This document shows, piece after piece, positions 9,220 to 18,167 of a stretch of DNA of 64,000 nucleotides. The DNA is from a bacterium (lineage in GTDB: Bacteria; Vulcanimicrobiota; Xenobia; Xenobiales; Xenobiaceae). The notes below the pieces were generated by a model. The model made no database searches, had not been told where the DNA came from, and saw nothing but the letters and a program-made list of their open reading frames with translations. The stretch spans positions 1 through 64,000 of the forward strand of contig JAUNIO010000010.1 of the NCBI GenBank assembly GCA_030535355.1. The letters run 5' to 3'. The first letter of the stretch is position 1; every line of letters starts with the position of its first letter. The position numbers and the translations under genes are program-made.

Positions 9220-10551
9220 ATGTTATTTCCAGATATACGCGCGGATTTTCCCGTCTTTGAGCGCAGCACTCCCCAGCATCCCCTAACCTATTTGGACAGC
9301 GCGGCTTCCAGCCAAATGCCCCGCCAGGTCCTCGAAGCTATGGTGAATTTTCAAAGCTACAGCTATGCCAATATTCACCGCGGGCTGTATCCCCTATCGG
9401 CCGCCTCTACAGCCGCTTACGACACCGCGCGCCAAACTATAGCAGATTTCATAGGCGCACAAAGCAGCGCGGAAGTCATTTTTACCAGCGGCGCAACGGC
9501 CTCGCTCAATTTCCTGGCCTATACCTGGGGAGAAAAGAATATCCAGTCCGGCGACGAGATTGCCCTGCCTTTAAGCGAGCATCACGCCAATCTAGTGCCC
9601 TGGCAGCAGCTGGCCCTGCGCAAAGGAGCTAAACTGCGCTGGATTGCGGTAACACCTGAAGGCACCTTGGATTGGCATTCCTTAGAGGAAGCGCTCTCCC
9701 ATCGCCCCAAACTTCTAACCTTGGCCTGGGTATCCAACGTTTTCGGCACCATTCATCCCGTACAAAAAATCGCTGAGATGGCCCACCGCGCCGGAGCAGC
9801 GGTCATTCTGGACGGTTCGCAGGGTGTTCCCCATCTGCCCACCAATGTCCAAGAACTGGGCCCCGATTTCCTGGTCTTTTCCGGCCACAAAATGCTGGGG
9901 CCTACGGGTATAGGTGTGCTGTGGGGTAAAATGGCCTGCTTGGAAGAATTGCCGCCTTTTATGACCGGAGGAGACATGATATCCATCGTCAAGCGCGAGC
10001 GCTCCAGCTGGGCGGAGATCCCCAACCGCTTTGAAGCGGGGACTCCCAATATCACCGGAGCCGTTGGCTTAAGCGCGGCCTGTTCTTATTTAAAAAATCT
10101 CGGTTTTGCCGAAATACGCCGCCACGATCTCCATTTAATGGAATATGCTATCAAGCGGCTGGAAGAAGCCGGAGCTACCGTATTGGGGCCGAACGATCTA
10201 CAGCAGCGTTCGGGCGTGCTCTCCTTCCGCTACAAAAAAATCCACCCTCACGATATCGCCACTATTCTGGGGCGCGATGAGGTCTGCGTGCGCGCAGGGC
10301 ACCATTGCTGTCAGCCGTTGATGCGCGAGATCGGCATGATGGGCACCACCCGGGCCAGTTTCTACATTTACAATACTGAAGCTGATATAGACCGCCTGGC
10401 GGAAAGTTTAGCTAAAGTTGGCGATATTTTCCACATTGCGCCCTGCCCCTGCCCTAAAATCAGCAAAAAGCCAGCAGTAATAGCCCCGGCTTCCACTCCC
10501 TGCACTCAAAAAGAAAACTGCGGCGAATGCAGCTGCAAATTTGCTACTTAG
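9220..10551 (+). CDS. sufS: Cysteine desulfurase SufS with a cysteine-rich C-terminal tail
   Basis: A PLP-dependent enzyme that removes sulfur from cysteine as a persulfide for Fe-S assembly. The start is ATG 9220 with GAGGAG at 9204-9209. Key parts: TSGATASLNFLA (89-100), the PLP lysine K224 in FSGHKMLGPTG, and the persulfide cysteine C363 in RAGHHCCQPLM. The normal SufS fold ends near residue 407; here a further 36 residues carry six cysteines (C409, C411, C428, C434, C437, C439; CPCP and NCGECSC). That tail is unusual and could bind metal or carry sulfur. SufU, the usual partner, is next in the operon. Confidence 0.93.
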   Translation: MLFPDIRADFPVFERSTPQHPLTYLDSAASSQMPRQVLEAMVNFQSYSYANIHRGLYPLSAASTAAYDTARQTIADFIGAQSSAEVIFTSGATASLNFLAYTWGEKNIQSGDEIALPLSEHHANLVPWQQLALRKGAKLRWIAVTPEGTLDWHSLEEALSHRPKLLTLAWVSNVFGTIHPVQKIAEMAHRAGAAVILDGSQGVPHLPTNVQELGPDFLVFSGHKMLGPTGIGVLWGKMACLEELPPFMTGGDMISIVKRERSSWAEIPNRFEAGTPNITGAVGLSAACSYLKNLGFAEIRRHDLHLMEYAIKRLEEAGATVLGPNDLQQRSGVLSFRYKKIHPHDIATILGRDEVCVRAGHHCCQPLMREIGMMGTTRASFYIYNTEADIDRLAESLAKVGDIFHIAPCPCPKISKKPAVIAPASTPCTQKENCGECSCKFAT

Positions 10552-10604
10552 CTAAAGCCACAAGTATATTTGACGGTTACAAAAAAAAGAGAGGTCCAGC
10601 TGCT

Positions 10605-11069
10605 ATGGACGATACCACCATTTTTGATGACGATTTATATCGGCAAATTATCATAGATCATTACCAGCACCCCCATCATCAGGGAGCTCTAGACTGCCCT
10701 ACCCATCATTTAGAAGGCTTCAACGCCAGCTGCGGCGATAATTTAGAGTTAGAGCTTAAAATCGAAGACGGCAAAGTCGCCGATATAGGTTTCGTAGGTT
10801 CGGGATGCGCTATTTCCATGACATCAGCTTCCATGCTGACCGATCTCATCTTAGGCAAAAGCGTCGAAGAAGCGAAAAAAATAACCGATGCCTTCAAAGC
10901 GCGGCTGTTGGGCCAGGACGAAACGGTCAGCCAGGATGATGTGGACCTGGGAGAGCTAGAAGCTCTGGACGGCGTTAAGGCTTATCCGGTGCGCATTAAA
11001 TGCGCCCTGCTCTCCTGGAACACCCTTATGGAGGGCCTGGAACATCCCGAAGGGCTGATAATGCAATAA
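10605..11069 (+). CDS. sufU: SufU zinc-dependent sulfurtransferase / scaffold-like protein
   Basis: The start is ATG 10605 (MDDTTIFDDDLY) after GAGAGG at 10590-10595; a longer frame upstream lacks such a site. The 154-residue protein has the three conserved cysteines C43 (NASCGDN, with D45), C68 (GSGCAIS) and C133 (RIKCALLSW) that hold zinc in SufU. The insertion between C68 and C133 separates SufU from classical IscU. SufU accepts persulfide from SufS by swapping zinc ligands and passes it to SufBCD. It sits 53 bp after sufS, and no sufE is present, which fits the SufS-SufU type of system. Confidence 0.92.
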   Translation: MDDTTIFDDDLYRQIIIDHYQHPHHQGALDCPTHHLEGFNASCGDNLELELKIEDGKVADIGFVGSGCAISMTSASMLTDLILGKSVEEAKKITDAFKARLLGQDETVSQDDVDLGELEALDGVKAYPVRIKCALLSWNTLMEGLEHPEGLIMQ

Positions 11070-11129
11070 AATTACGCGTCTCTGCGCTAATCACCAACAT
11101 ATTGATATAATCAGAAAGATAAACACACT

Positions 11130-11747
11130 ATGACGTGCTCTGAAGACCAAAATACCTCTGCCGAATTTCTGCCCCCACCGCTGATTCCCACCGATAACGC
11201 AGAACCTGCGGATAATCCCCCAGCCCACCTGACTGCGGAAACAGCAGCGTCTCCCGCTTCTTCAAATACTTCAGGCTCTGCTAATGGGGAAGAAAAAGCC
11301 GCTGCACCCACAGCAGACGGGCAGTTTTCTGCTGGCCAGACAGCTCCTAGTGAAGCGACCGCAAAACAAAATGCCCCAGCAGCCGCTCCAGAGCTTTCCA
11401 CCTCTGCCGACAGCAGTGACAGCTCGGAAAGCGAACCTTTTCCCACAGAAGACGAGATACGACAGGCCATTTACGACGTCGTCGATCCGGAAATCAATAT
11501 CAGCATCATCGATCTTGGCCTGGTCTATGATATCATCCCCAACCCTGCAGACCGCAGTGTGCATATCAATATGACGCTAACCAGCCCAGGCTGTCCCCTA
11601 GGGCCGGAAATAACCACAGCTGTCTATCTCAAAGTGACCCGTATGCCCGGTGTGCGCGACTGCCAGGTCGATTTGGTATGGTCACCGATGTGGGACCCTA
11701 TGGTTCATCCCACTGAAGAAACGCGCATGGCCTTAGGCATTTGGTAA
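11130..11747 (+). CDS. sufT: SufT-like DUF59 (MIP18) protein with a long low-complexity N-terminus
   Basis: A 205-residue protein. Residues 1-103 are Ala/Ser/Pro/Glu-rich and look disordered. Residues 104-205 form a DUF59/MIP18 domain: EDEIRQAIYDVVDPEINISI, IIDLGLVYDI and TLTSPGCPLGPEI with C155, the hallmark cysteine, then the terminal MALGIW. SufT proteins help mature Fe-S proteins or deliver clusters to targets; its position 60 bp after sufU supports that role. The N-terminal half is not typical of SufT (normally about 100-180 residues), so the start is less certain, but no internal start with a good ribosome site is evident before the domain. Confidence 0.82.
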   Translation: MTCSEDQNTSAEFLPPPLIPTDNAEPADNPPAHLTAETAASPASSNTSGSANGEEKAAAPTADGQFSAGQTAPSEATAKQNAPAAAPELSTSADSSDSSESEPFPTEDEIRQAIYDVVDPEINISIIDLGLVYDIIPNPADRSVHINMTLTSPGCPLGPEITTAVYLKVTRMPGVRDCQVDLVWSPMWDPMVHPTEETRMALGIW

Positions 11748-11757
11748 CAGCCGGCCA

Positions 11758-12693
11758 TTATTTTGCCAGCTCATACCTTACTGTGGTCTCTTGACCGTCA
11801 CGGTCCACCACGAATTCTAGGCTTTCCGCGTTGCGGATAGTCATATAGCCCTGGTACATGTCCTCGACGGAGCGGGCGGGATTGCCGTTGACCGACAGTA
11901 AAATATCGTTGTTCTGCAAACCCAGCTGAGCCATGATATTTTTGGGTGTGCGAAATACCAGCCGGGTGCCGTAAGGCTGCCCATCTTTGGCCTGCGGCAC
12001 GACGCGCACTTGCGTAGAGATTTTTGATGTATCGTTAAACGCTGCGCGAATATCGTCTAAGCTGAGCTTTTCCTTGACAATTTCCTCGCCGGGTTCATTG
12101 TCCGTCTGGGCTTTGTCTTTCATATTCTGGTCTTTAACGACCGGCTCGTCAGCTTCCTCAGGAGCTTCTGGCTCAACCACGGTATCCAAAAGCATCCGCA
12201 CTCCGGGCGTGCGTTTTTTGCGGCCAGCGAAATAAACCCAGGTGGAAGCGACTTTCTGCAAGCGGTAATCGCCTATTTTTTCGCCTTCTATAATTATTTT
12301 TGTTTCGCCCTCCTGCTCTAAGACCGCTGCCCGATAGCCGCCAGTCACCATAGTCCCGCGCAAAGCGGCCCCTTCAAGCCCTTTGCCCGCTTCTTCAGCA
12401 GCTTCTGAAGCTGGAGAATTCTTGCCCGCGGAAGGCGAAGCGGTGCTCTTCTTTTGGAGCTCTGGAGGAGGCGGAGGAGGCGTGCTTTCATCCTCGCGCA
12501 GCAGATTGTTCAGCGAGACGCTGCCAGCGGCTTTAGTTTCGGGAGCAACGGCCGCGATCTCTACGGCCTCTGGTGCTTCCTGCAGGGTGCGCTCGATTCC
12601 AGATGCTGTCAAATCGGCGGCAAAGGCTGCCGTAAAGAGCAAAACGCCCCAGCCAGTATATTTTCCAATCTTATCGTTCATTCCTAAAGCCAT
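11758..12693 (-). CDS. gspC: GspC-like type II secretion protein with PDZ domain
   Basis: A 311-residue inner-membrane protein: one transmembrane segment at about 14-30, a long Pro/Ala/Glu-rich periplasmic linker including six consecutive prolines, a small HR-like region near 115-165 (VTGGYRAAVLEQEG, KIGDYRLQKVASTWVYF), a second linker, and a C-terminal PDZ-like domain (LGLQNNDILLSVNGNPA). This is the GspC/PulC plan, the subunit that links the inner-membrane platform to the GspD secretin. Unusually it is encoded apart from gspL-F and on the opposite strand, converging with sufT ten bases away. A second ATG at 12681 is an alternative start. Confidence 0.75.
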   Translation of the reverse strand: MALGMNDKIGKYTGWGVLLFTAAFAADLTASGIERTLQEAPEAVEIAAVAPETKAAGSVSLNNLLREDESTPPPPPPELQKKSTASPSAGKNSPASEAAEEAGKGLEGAALRGTMVTGGYRAAVLEQEGETKIIIEGEKIGDYRLQKVASTWVYFAGRKKRTPGVRMLLDTVVEPEAPEEADEPVVKDQNMKDKAQTDNEPGEEIVKEKLSLDDIRAAFNDTSKISTQVRVVPQAKDGQPYGTRLVFRTPKNIMAQLGLQNNDILLSVNGNPARSVEDMYQGYMTIRNAESLEFVVDRDGQETTVRYELAK

Positions 12694-12943
12694 ATTTTAC
12701 TGTTCCAACAACTAAATCAGATGCCGCGTTATCCATATCTGCAGCTCTTAAAAGCTCACAGAAAACGCTAATTAAATATATTGTTTATGCTGTCAGCCAG
12801 AGCTTCCACAACTGAGAAAATTAAGGAAACACCGATTAATTCAGTGTTTCCTTAATTAGTTAACCAAAACTGCCTCGACTCCCCCCTAATAACCTCTAAT
12901 AAGAGCAATATCTGGAGCCGGCCTTTAGGGGGAATTAGCTTTA

Positions 12944-14035
12944 TTATTTATCAGCGGCCGCTGAAGTGTGACATGTAACTCTATACACACGGCCATTTCT
13001 GATTTCCAGCGCCATAAGCCCTGGGCTGCCCTTATACTGGAGCGTTCCCGAGCGAACAGGCTGTCTCTTATCACCCAGCCTAGTCATGGCTTCATTGACA
13101 GGCATGCCCAAAGTTACTCCTTCAGGGGTAGTGAATATACCTTTGGCCCCGGATATCGCCACAGAACTGACTATTAGCCCCCTATTGGATGTTCTATCTA
13201 AATGAATAAGAATTTGAGTTTTCTCTCCATTGTGAGGGACATAATAATACCAGCATACAAACGAATCATATTCGTGAACATCATGGGGCTGACCGACTTT
13301 TTTAATCACTTCCTCGGACTTCTGCAACAAGCCGATAGGGCCGATGCTTTTGCCAGCGCGGATCACTGCTTTCCCCTGCAAAGCAGACGAAGTTTTCTTA
13401 GCACCACTCTGCTGGGGCTTGGCATTAGGCCGCTGCGCCTGGCGATTCATCTTTGGAGGCTTAGCGCTGGGTTGCTGAGGCGTAGAGCTCGTTCTTTTAG
13501 GCGCAGCGCCCAGTTTCTTATCGGAATTTGAGGCGGAACTTGAGGTATGGCAGGTAATTTTATGCACATGGCTATTTTTAATATCCAGCGCCATAATGCC
13601 AGGGCTACCCTGATACTGGAGCGTCCCAGACTGAACAGGCTGTCTCTTATCGCCCAGTCTATTCATTGCTTCTTTGACTGACATGCCCAAAGTTACGCCT
13701 TCAGGGGTGGCAAATATACCTTTAGAGCCCGATATAGCCACCGAGTAAACCGTCAGTTCACGATTGGGTAACTTAGTAAAATGAATAAGAATTTTAGTAT
13801 TATCCCCATTGTAAGGCGCGTAGTAAGTCCAGCACACAAAGGAAGCAAATTCTCTAACTTCATGGGGCTGGCCTACTTTTTTCACCACTTCAGCGGAATT
13901 CTGATACATACGAATGGGGCCTATGCCTTCACCGGCGCGTATCGAAGCCTTCGGCTGCGCCCCAGCGGGAGAACTCAGCACGCCTATCAGCAATGCCGCC
14001 AGCAGCAGGAGATTAAAACGTTTAGTTATGACCAT
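12944..14035 (-). CDS. Secreted protein with two tandem BamE/SmpA-like repeats
   Basis: A 363-residue protein with a clear signal peptide (MVITKRFNLLLLAALLIGVL, cleavage after AGA near residue 26). Two homologous units of about 135 residues, 30-165 and 225-360, each run IRAGxxIGPI, KKVGQPHxVxE, FVCWxYYxPxNG, EGVTLGMxVxEAMxRLGDKR and end in TCHTS. They flank a Gln/Pro/Lys-rich linker (170-222). The 'IGPI...EVVKKVGQP' pattern resembles the BamE/SmpA (OmlA) fold, where a short conserved segment precedes 'LGxP', but this is a structural guess. It lacks a lipobox cysteine. The next upstream gene encodes a single-unit relative, so the pair arose by duplication. Function unknown; an envelope location is likely. 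Confidence 0.65.
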   Translation of the reverse strand: MVITKRFNLLLLAALLIGVLSSPAGAQPKASIRAGEGIGPIRMYQNSAEVVKKVGQPHEVREFASFVCWTYYAPYNGDNTKILIHFTKLPNRELTVYSVAISGSKGIFATPEGVTLGMSVKEAMNRLGDKRQPVQSGTLQYQGSPGIMALDIKNSHVHKITCHTSSSASNSDKKLGAAPKRTSSTPQQPSAKPPKMNRQAQRPNAKPQQSGAKKTSSALQGKAVIRAGKSIGPIGLLQKSEEVIKKVGQPHDVHEYDSFVCWYYYVPHNGEKTQILIHLDRTSNRGLIVSSVAISGAKGIFTTPEGVTLGMPVNEAMTRLGDKRQPVRSGTLQYKGSPGLMALEIRNGRVYRVTCHTSAAADK

Positions 14036-14077
14036 ATCACAAGCAGTCCTATATCTGCCAACTAAATCAGCGCTTCC

Positions 14078-14590
14078 TTAGAAATCAGCAGTAACCCTCA
14101 GATAAAAAACGACATCGTCCTGAACGTAAACCGACATGCCTTTATAAACCAGCTCTATCCCGTGTTTACTTTTATCCTTCATATAGGGCTGTCCCATTTT
14201 GGCGGTGACATCGCGCAAAGATGTGCCCAGGGTAATGCCTTTAGAAGTCGCAGTGTTGGTATTTCTAGCCCACTGCCGCACCTTATCGCTGGGAGGGATT
14301 GTCATAGACAGCAAATTGACGCCCTGCACTTTGCGCTGAGAGTTCCACTGGATCCCCATAATAATCCCCCGGTCACAGAGGTAATAGGTCCAAGTTTCTG
14401 ATCCGCTTATAGTATGCTTTTCGGCAGGAGCGCCTAAATGGACCTTAACCGCCTCTTGAGTATCGCCGATTCTAATCCCGTTGCAGCTGCGGCCGGGAAC
14501 AATCTCCGAAGCGGATACCCAAGCAGGCGTCCACACCAATAATGCTAAAATCACGATTGTCAAAGAAAGAGAACGCTTAAAAATCTTCAT
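14078..14590 (-). CDS. Secreted BamE/SmpA-like protein, paralogue of the neighbouring two-repeat protein
   Basis: A 170-residue protein with a signal peptide (MKIFKRSLSLTIVILALL, cleavage after VSA near residue 27). Two successive half-units each contain the IGxxxxxVxxxLGxP pattern: GIRIGDTQEAVKVHLGAPAE followed by TWTYYLCDRG, and GITLGTSLRDVTAKMGQPYM followed by ELVYKG. The order matches one repeat of the neighbour at 12944-14035, which lies 42 bp downstream on the same strand, so they are probably co-transcribed. BamE-like folds act in envelope assembly or inhibitor binding, but I see nothing that fixes a role here. Confidence 0.65.
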   Translation of the reverse strand: MKIFKRSLSLTIVILALLVWTPAWVSASEIVPGRSCNGIRIGDTQEAVKVHLGAPAEKHTISGSETWTYYLCDRGIIMGIQWNSQRKVQGVNLLSMTIPPSDKVRQWARNTNTATSKGITLGTSLRDVTAKMGQPYMKDKSKHGIELVYKGMSVYVQDDVVFYLRVTADF

Positions 14591-14700
14591 TCCCGATTAA
14601 CTCCTTATTACAATACCAATCACAATATTGCTATTACAATACTACTAACTACACAGCCCTGCTTCTTGTGTTCCCTTGCAAACCAAGACTGCTATCCGCC

Positions 14701-16560
14701 TCATTCGGCCAGCCAGTGAAACCAGCGGCCCATCCGCTTGTACCCGCAGCTGTCTAACCAAGCGCCCAGATTATACCATAAAACCGGCGAATGATGATCT
14801 ATCAAAAAGGTTCCCCAGGAATACTTTAGACCTTCCCAAGCACGTCCCGTCTGATAAGCCGCCGCACTAGCTAACGCATACCCCTGCAGCCCTGCCTTAT
14901 CGCGGTTCACCGCCTGAATTGCCCAGTTATAAGCCTCGGAATACCGGCCTGCGCGAAAACTGTCCTCTGCCCGGCGGCAGCACTCCCTAACCGTCAGGGG
15001 ATAAATAAAAGCAACGGTTTTCTGTGTTTCCAGCCAAGTCTCCCTCACAAAAATATCGCTGACATCATCGCTGTAAATTAAAGACCACTGCGGCAGCTTC
15101 CGCATCCTTTCACTGAGATTGCCGATAATACGGCTGGAAAGCACTAAATCGATATGGTACTTGTCAAACACCTGATAAAACTCAGGGGTGTCCGCTAACA
15201 GCGATTCCATCTGCTGCTGACGCAGGACCATTCTCCACGGCTGATCGTATTCAGCATATAAACCTTCAGCATAGCGCTGTTCCGAATAAACAGTATGGGC
15301 CCTTCCGTCCTGAAAGCAGCGCACTTGGGGATAAGCATAAAATTCCAGGTAACCTCCCCATTCATAGGGGTTATATATATTCTGCGGAAGCTGGGGATTC
15401 GCGGATATAAAATTCACCGCTTCCCGCGGAAACATCTGGGCGGTCATCGTCCAATGCTGCGCCCCGCCGATCCATCTGTGTCCCAGCTGATAAGCCCCCA
15501 ACGTTAAAGACGCAAAAACTGCGGCATAAGCCCCAAAGCTAAGCCAGCGCCTCAGGGAAGCACCGGCGTTCACAGAGCCGGATGGTCTTGCAGGGCATCT
15601 TTCTATCCACAGATAGATAGCCGCCAAAGAGACCAAAGGAGCGTGCCGCCAAGCTGTAAGGCCCAGCAAAAGAAAAAAAACGCCCACGCCAAGCTGAGGC
15701 AAAGTCCAGGTACGCTGCCTGAAAAGCTGAGCAAAAAGCTGACAGAAAAGCAATAAAGCAGCCAGCGCGGCACAAGCTCCCAGCTGGCTGAGGCTGGGGC
15801 GCTGCCATTCATTGAGCCCTACCTTAAATACCGTCTGTTCCAGCATACTAAAGGGAAAGCTCAATATATGCCAATGATAGGGATTAAAGATGGCCGTTAA
15901 CAGCAAAGAGGCAGCCAGAACGCTCCAGAGAGCCAAAGACTGCCGCCGCATTTCCCGCCGTAGAGTGCAGGACACAGCATAAACGCCCTGAACCGCCAGC
16001 AGCACTCCGAAGCCGCCATGGAGATTCGAGCCCAAAGCGGTTAAAAAAGGCAGGATATAGAGAAATTTGGCCTGCTGAGCATCTAGGTAACGGCTTAAAC
16101 AGTAAAAATTTGCCGAAAGCAGCAGATAGGTAAAAATATAGCAGCGGGCATCAAAGAAAAAAGCCCCTTGGGCCAAAGCGACAAACACCAAAATGCCCCA
16201 GGCTGCCACCAGTGCTTCCCCTCCCTTATGCCGGTTTAGGAGGAGAGGCAAGACGGCAAAGGCCAGGGCCAGCACAGCGCTTCGCAAGACATACAATCCA
16301 TCTAGGCCGAGCCCAACGTAAACACTATAGAAAATAATCTGGCAGAGCCACTGGTGATTCAGCCACTCGGCGATACCCGCTCCGAAGGTAAAAGGGTCCT
16401 GCGGCTCTGGCAGCCAGCCATTATCCAGCAGATAGCGGCCAGAAGCTAGATGCCACCAGGTGTCGGCAGCGGGAAGAATGGGAAAGAACAGAACTCCCAG
16501 CCAAACGGACCAGCAAAGCCAAAAAAGACAGCGCTTCAAAGATATAGAGCGGATCATCAT
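14701..16560 (-). CDS. Polytopic membrane protein, GT-C glycosyltransferase-like, with a C-terminal TPR-like region
   Basis: I chose ATG 16560 (MMIRSISLKRCLFWL) because GGTGG lies 7 bp before it; a frame reaching 16644 has no such site. The 619-residue protein begins with a transmembrane helix followed by PAADTWWHLASGRYLLDNG and PQDPFTF, a motif shared by a family of multi-spanning proteins that look like GT-C sugar transferases (an acidic residue in the first outer loop). About ten hydrophobic helices reach residue 365. A soluble part follows (NPYEWGGYLEFYAYPQVRCF, DGRAHTVYS), then two TPR-like helices pairs near 530-600 (AEDSFRAGRYSEAYNWAIQA). It may glycosylate envelope or exported proteins; this is inference. 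No partner gene is evident. Confidence 0.6.
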   Translation of the reverse strand: MMIRSISLKRCLFWLCWSVWLGVLFFPILPAADTWWHLASGRYLLDNGWLPEPQDPFTFGAGIAEWLNHQWLCQIIFYSVYVGLGLDGLYVLRSAVLALAFAVLPLLLNRHKGGEALVAAWGILVFVALAQGAFFFDARCYIFTYLLLSANFYCLSRYLDAQQAKFLYILPFLTALGSNLHGGFGVLLAVQGVYAVSCTLRREMRRQSLALWSVLAASLLLTAIFNPYHWHILSFPFSMLEQTVFKVGLNEWQRPSLSQLGACAALAALLLFCQLFAQLFRQRTWTLPQLGVGVFFLLLGLTAWRHAPLVSLAAIYLWIERCPARPSGSVNAGASLRRWLSFGAYAAVFASLTLGAYQLGHRWIGGAQHWTMTAQMFPREAVNFISANPQLPQNIYNPYEWGGYLEFYAYPQVRCFQDGRAHTVYSEQRYAEGLYAEYDQPWRMVLRQQQMESLLADTPEFYQVFDKYHIDLVLSSRIIGNLSERMRKLPQWSLIYSDDVSDIFVRETWLETQKTVAFIYPLTVRECCRRAEDSFRAGRYSEAYNWAIQAVNRDKAGLQGYALASAAAYQTGRAWEGLKYSWGTFLIDHHSPVLWYNLGAWLDSCGYKRMGRWFHWLAE

Positions 16561-16780
16561 GAATAAACCACCATTAATAATAATGCCATTTTTACCAGAA
16601 ACGGTCAAATTAACGGGGTCCAACCCGCAGGCACAACAGCGCACTTAAAAACAGGTAACCACCTAACCAGCGTAGAAAGGTTATAGTTCGGGGCTTAATG
16701 CCTCACTTTTACGCTTGGGGTTATTTCCAAGCTAAATCACTGAAGAGTAGGCTCAACAGCCTTCTCTACGAGGCGTTTAA

Positions 16781-16804
16781 TGGCATTAAATATGGCATTA
16801 AATA
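16781..16804 (+). repeat. Tandem 12-bp repeat just upstream of the gsp operon
   Basis: TGGCATTAAATA occurs twice in direct succession (16781-16792 and 16793-16804), ending two bases before the AGGAG ribosome site at 16807-16811 of the gspL-like gene. It may be a regulator site or part of the leader. Confidence 0.5.
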
Positions 16805-16820
16805 TTAGGAGCGCCCACTG

Positions 16821-18167
16821 ATGCTGCGCGCGACCGGTATTGACATAGGAGCTACGGGCACACGCTGGGTCTCCGTAGGCCAATTTTGGGGGGCTGCCCA
16901 AAAGGAGACTAGTCTGCCTACGGGCGGGTCTAGTATAGCCAATTTAGGCGCTGATAAACTGACCTTCCGCCGCATGAGCGTGCCTCACGTGGGACGCGAT
17001 ATTCAAGCCCAAGTTGTGCGCGAAGAGCTCAGTTTCTCTTTGCCATTCAGCTTAGAAGAAGCGGCTTGGGATTGGCTGGAAAAAGATGAAATGGCTTCTG
17101 TGGTTGTCGCTTTTAATGAAGACATCGTAGCTATGCGCCAAGCCATAGGCGAACACGCTACCATAGACGCCGAGCCTTTCTCTTTCCTTCGCGCTCTGCT
17201 CGAAGCCAAACAGACCGAAGCGCTGGTATTTGATTTCGGCGCTACGCACACCACGGTCTGCGGCATCAAAGATCGCGCTCTAGAATGGATTAAAGTATCT
17301 CTGCGCGGCGGCCAGGATTTGACGAAACGTCTAGCTCAGGCCCACAATTTAGGCGAAGAAGAAGCCGAGCAGCACAAACGTTCTCTAGGCTGTGAAGATC
17401 CGATCTGCACCAGCTGGCTTAAGGAGATAATTGACAGTCTGGCCTTATCTAGCCGCCCTTCCTTTTCCAGCGTCTTCATCTGCGGCGGCGGAGCTGCTCT
17501 GCCCGGCCTCAGCGAGAAGCTGCAGGAATACTGTGGCAAAGAAGTCAAGCTCTTCCCTCTGCCCGAATCGCTCAGCGCTTACAGCGATGTGCCCGCTTAT
17601 GGAGCTGCTTTAGCCGGCAAACCCCGCCGCCCCAAAGTGGAACTCTGCCCACCGGTCCAGAAGAGTACCGATCTGCCGCTCATTTACATCTTTTGGATAG
17701 CATTGCTGATAATAATGGGAACCCTCGATTTAGAACTGCGCCATGCTACTTTGGCTAATCTTCAGCAGCAGCAGCACACGGTTATATCGGCAGCTATACA
17801 AAAAGAAGCGCCGGAGATGGCCAGCCTTCCCGTTGCCGAGATTCCTGCTGAAGTGGAAAAGCGCCTAACCCGCGCCCAGCAGATCAGCCTCAGCTCTCCG
17901 GAAAATTACACGGCTACTTTGGCAGCAGTAGATAAAGCTATGTCCCCTCTGACCAATCTCGAAGTGCGCACTATAGAGTTTAAGCCCGACAACACAGGAA
18001 AAAACACCTTAGTTCTCCTTACAGGCTTAGCCGAATCAGCGCAGCAAGTTGAAGAATTTCGCAGCGCCTGCGACAAGGTGCTGACCCAAGCCGACCTTAT
18101 AGATAACCGCGCCGGTGCCAACAGTACCACGCGCTTTACCATAGAAGGGCAGCTGCGCCAGCAATGA
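16821..18167 (+). CDS. gspL: GspL-like T2SS platform protein (PilM-type actin fold fused to a periplasmic domain)
   Basis: A 448-residue protein starting at ATG 16821 after AGGAG (16807-16811). Residues 1-270 form an actin-like ATPase-fold domain of PilM/GspL type (GIDIGATGTRWVSV, LVFDFGATHTTV, FICGGGAALPGL). One transmembrane helix spans about 285-302. The periplasmic part (305-448) looks like the small ferredoxin-like domain of GspL/PilN. GspL binds the GspE ATPase and anchors it to the membrane. It is the first gene of a run in which each of the next three starts overlaps the previous stop as ATGA, so the set is clearly one operon. Confidence 0.83.
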   Translation: MLRATGIDIGATGTRWVSVGQFWGAAQKETSLPTGGSSIANLGADKLTFRRMSVPHVGRDIQAQVVREELSFSLPFSLEEAAWDWLEKDEMASVVVAFNEDIVAMRQAIGEHATIDAEPFSFLRALLEAKQTEALVFDFGATHTTVCGIKDRALEWIKVSLRGGQDLTKRLAQAHNLGEEEAEQHKRSLGCEDPICTSWLKEIIDSLALSSRPSFSSVFICGGGAALPGLSEKLQEYCGKEVKLFPLPESLSAYSDVPAYGAALAGKPRRPKVELCPPVQKSTDLPLIYIFWIALLIIMGTLDLELRHATLANLQQQQHTVISAAIQKEAPEMASLPVAEIPAEVEKRLTRAQQISLSSPENYTATLAAVDKAMSPLTNLEVRTIEFKPDNTGKNTLVLLTGLAESAQQVEEFRSACDKVLTQADLIDNRAGANSTTRFTIEGQLRQQ

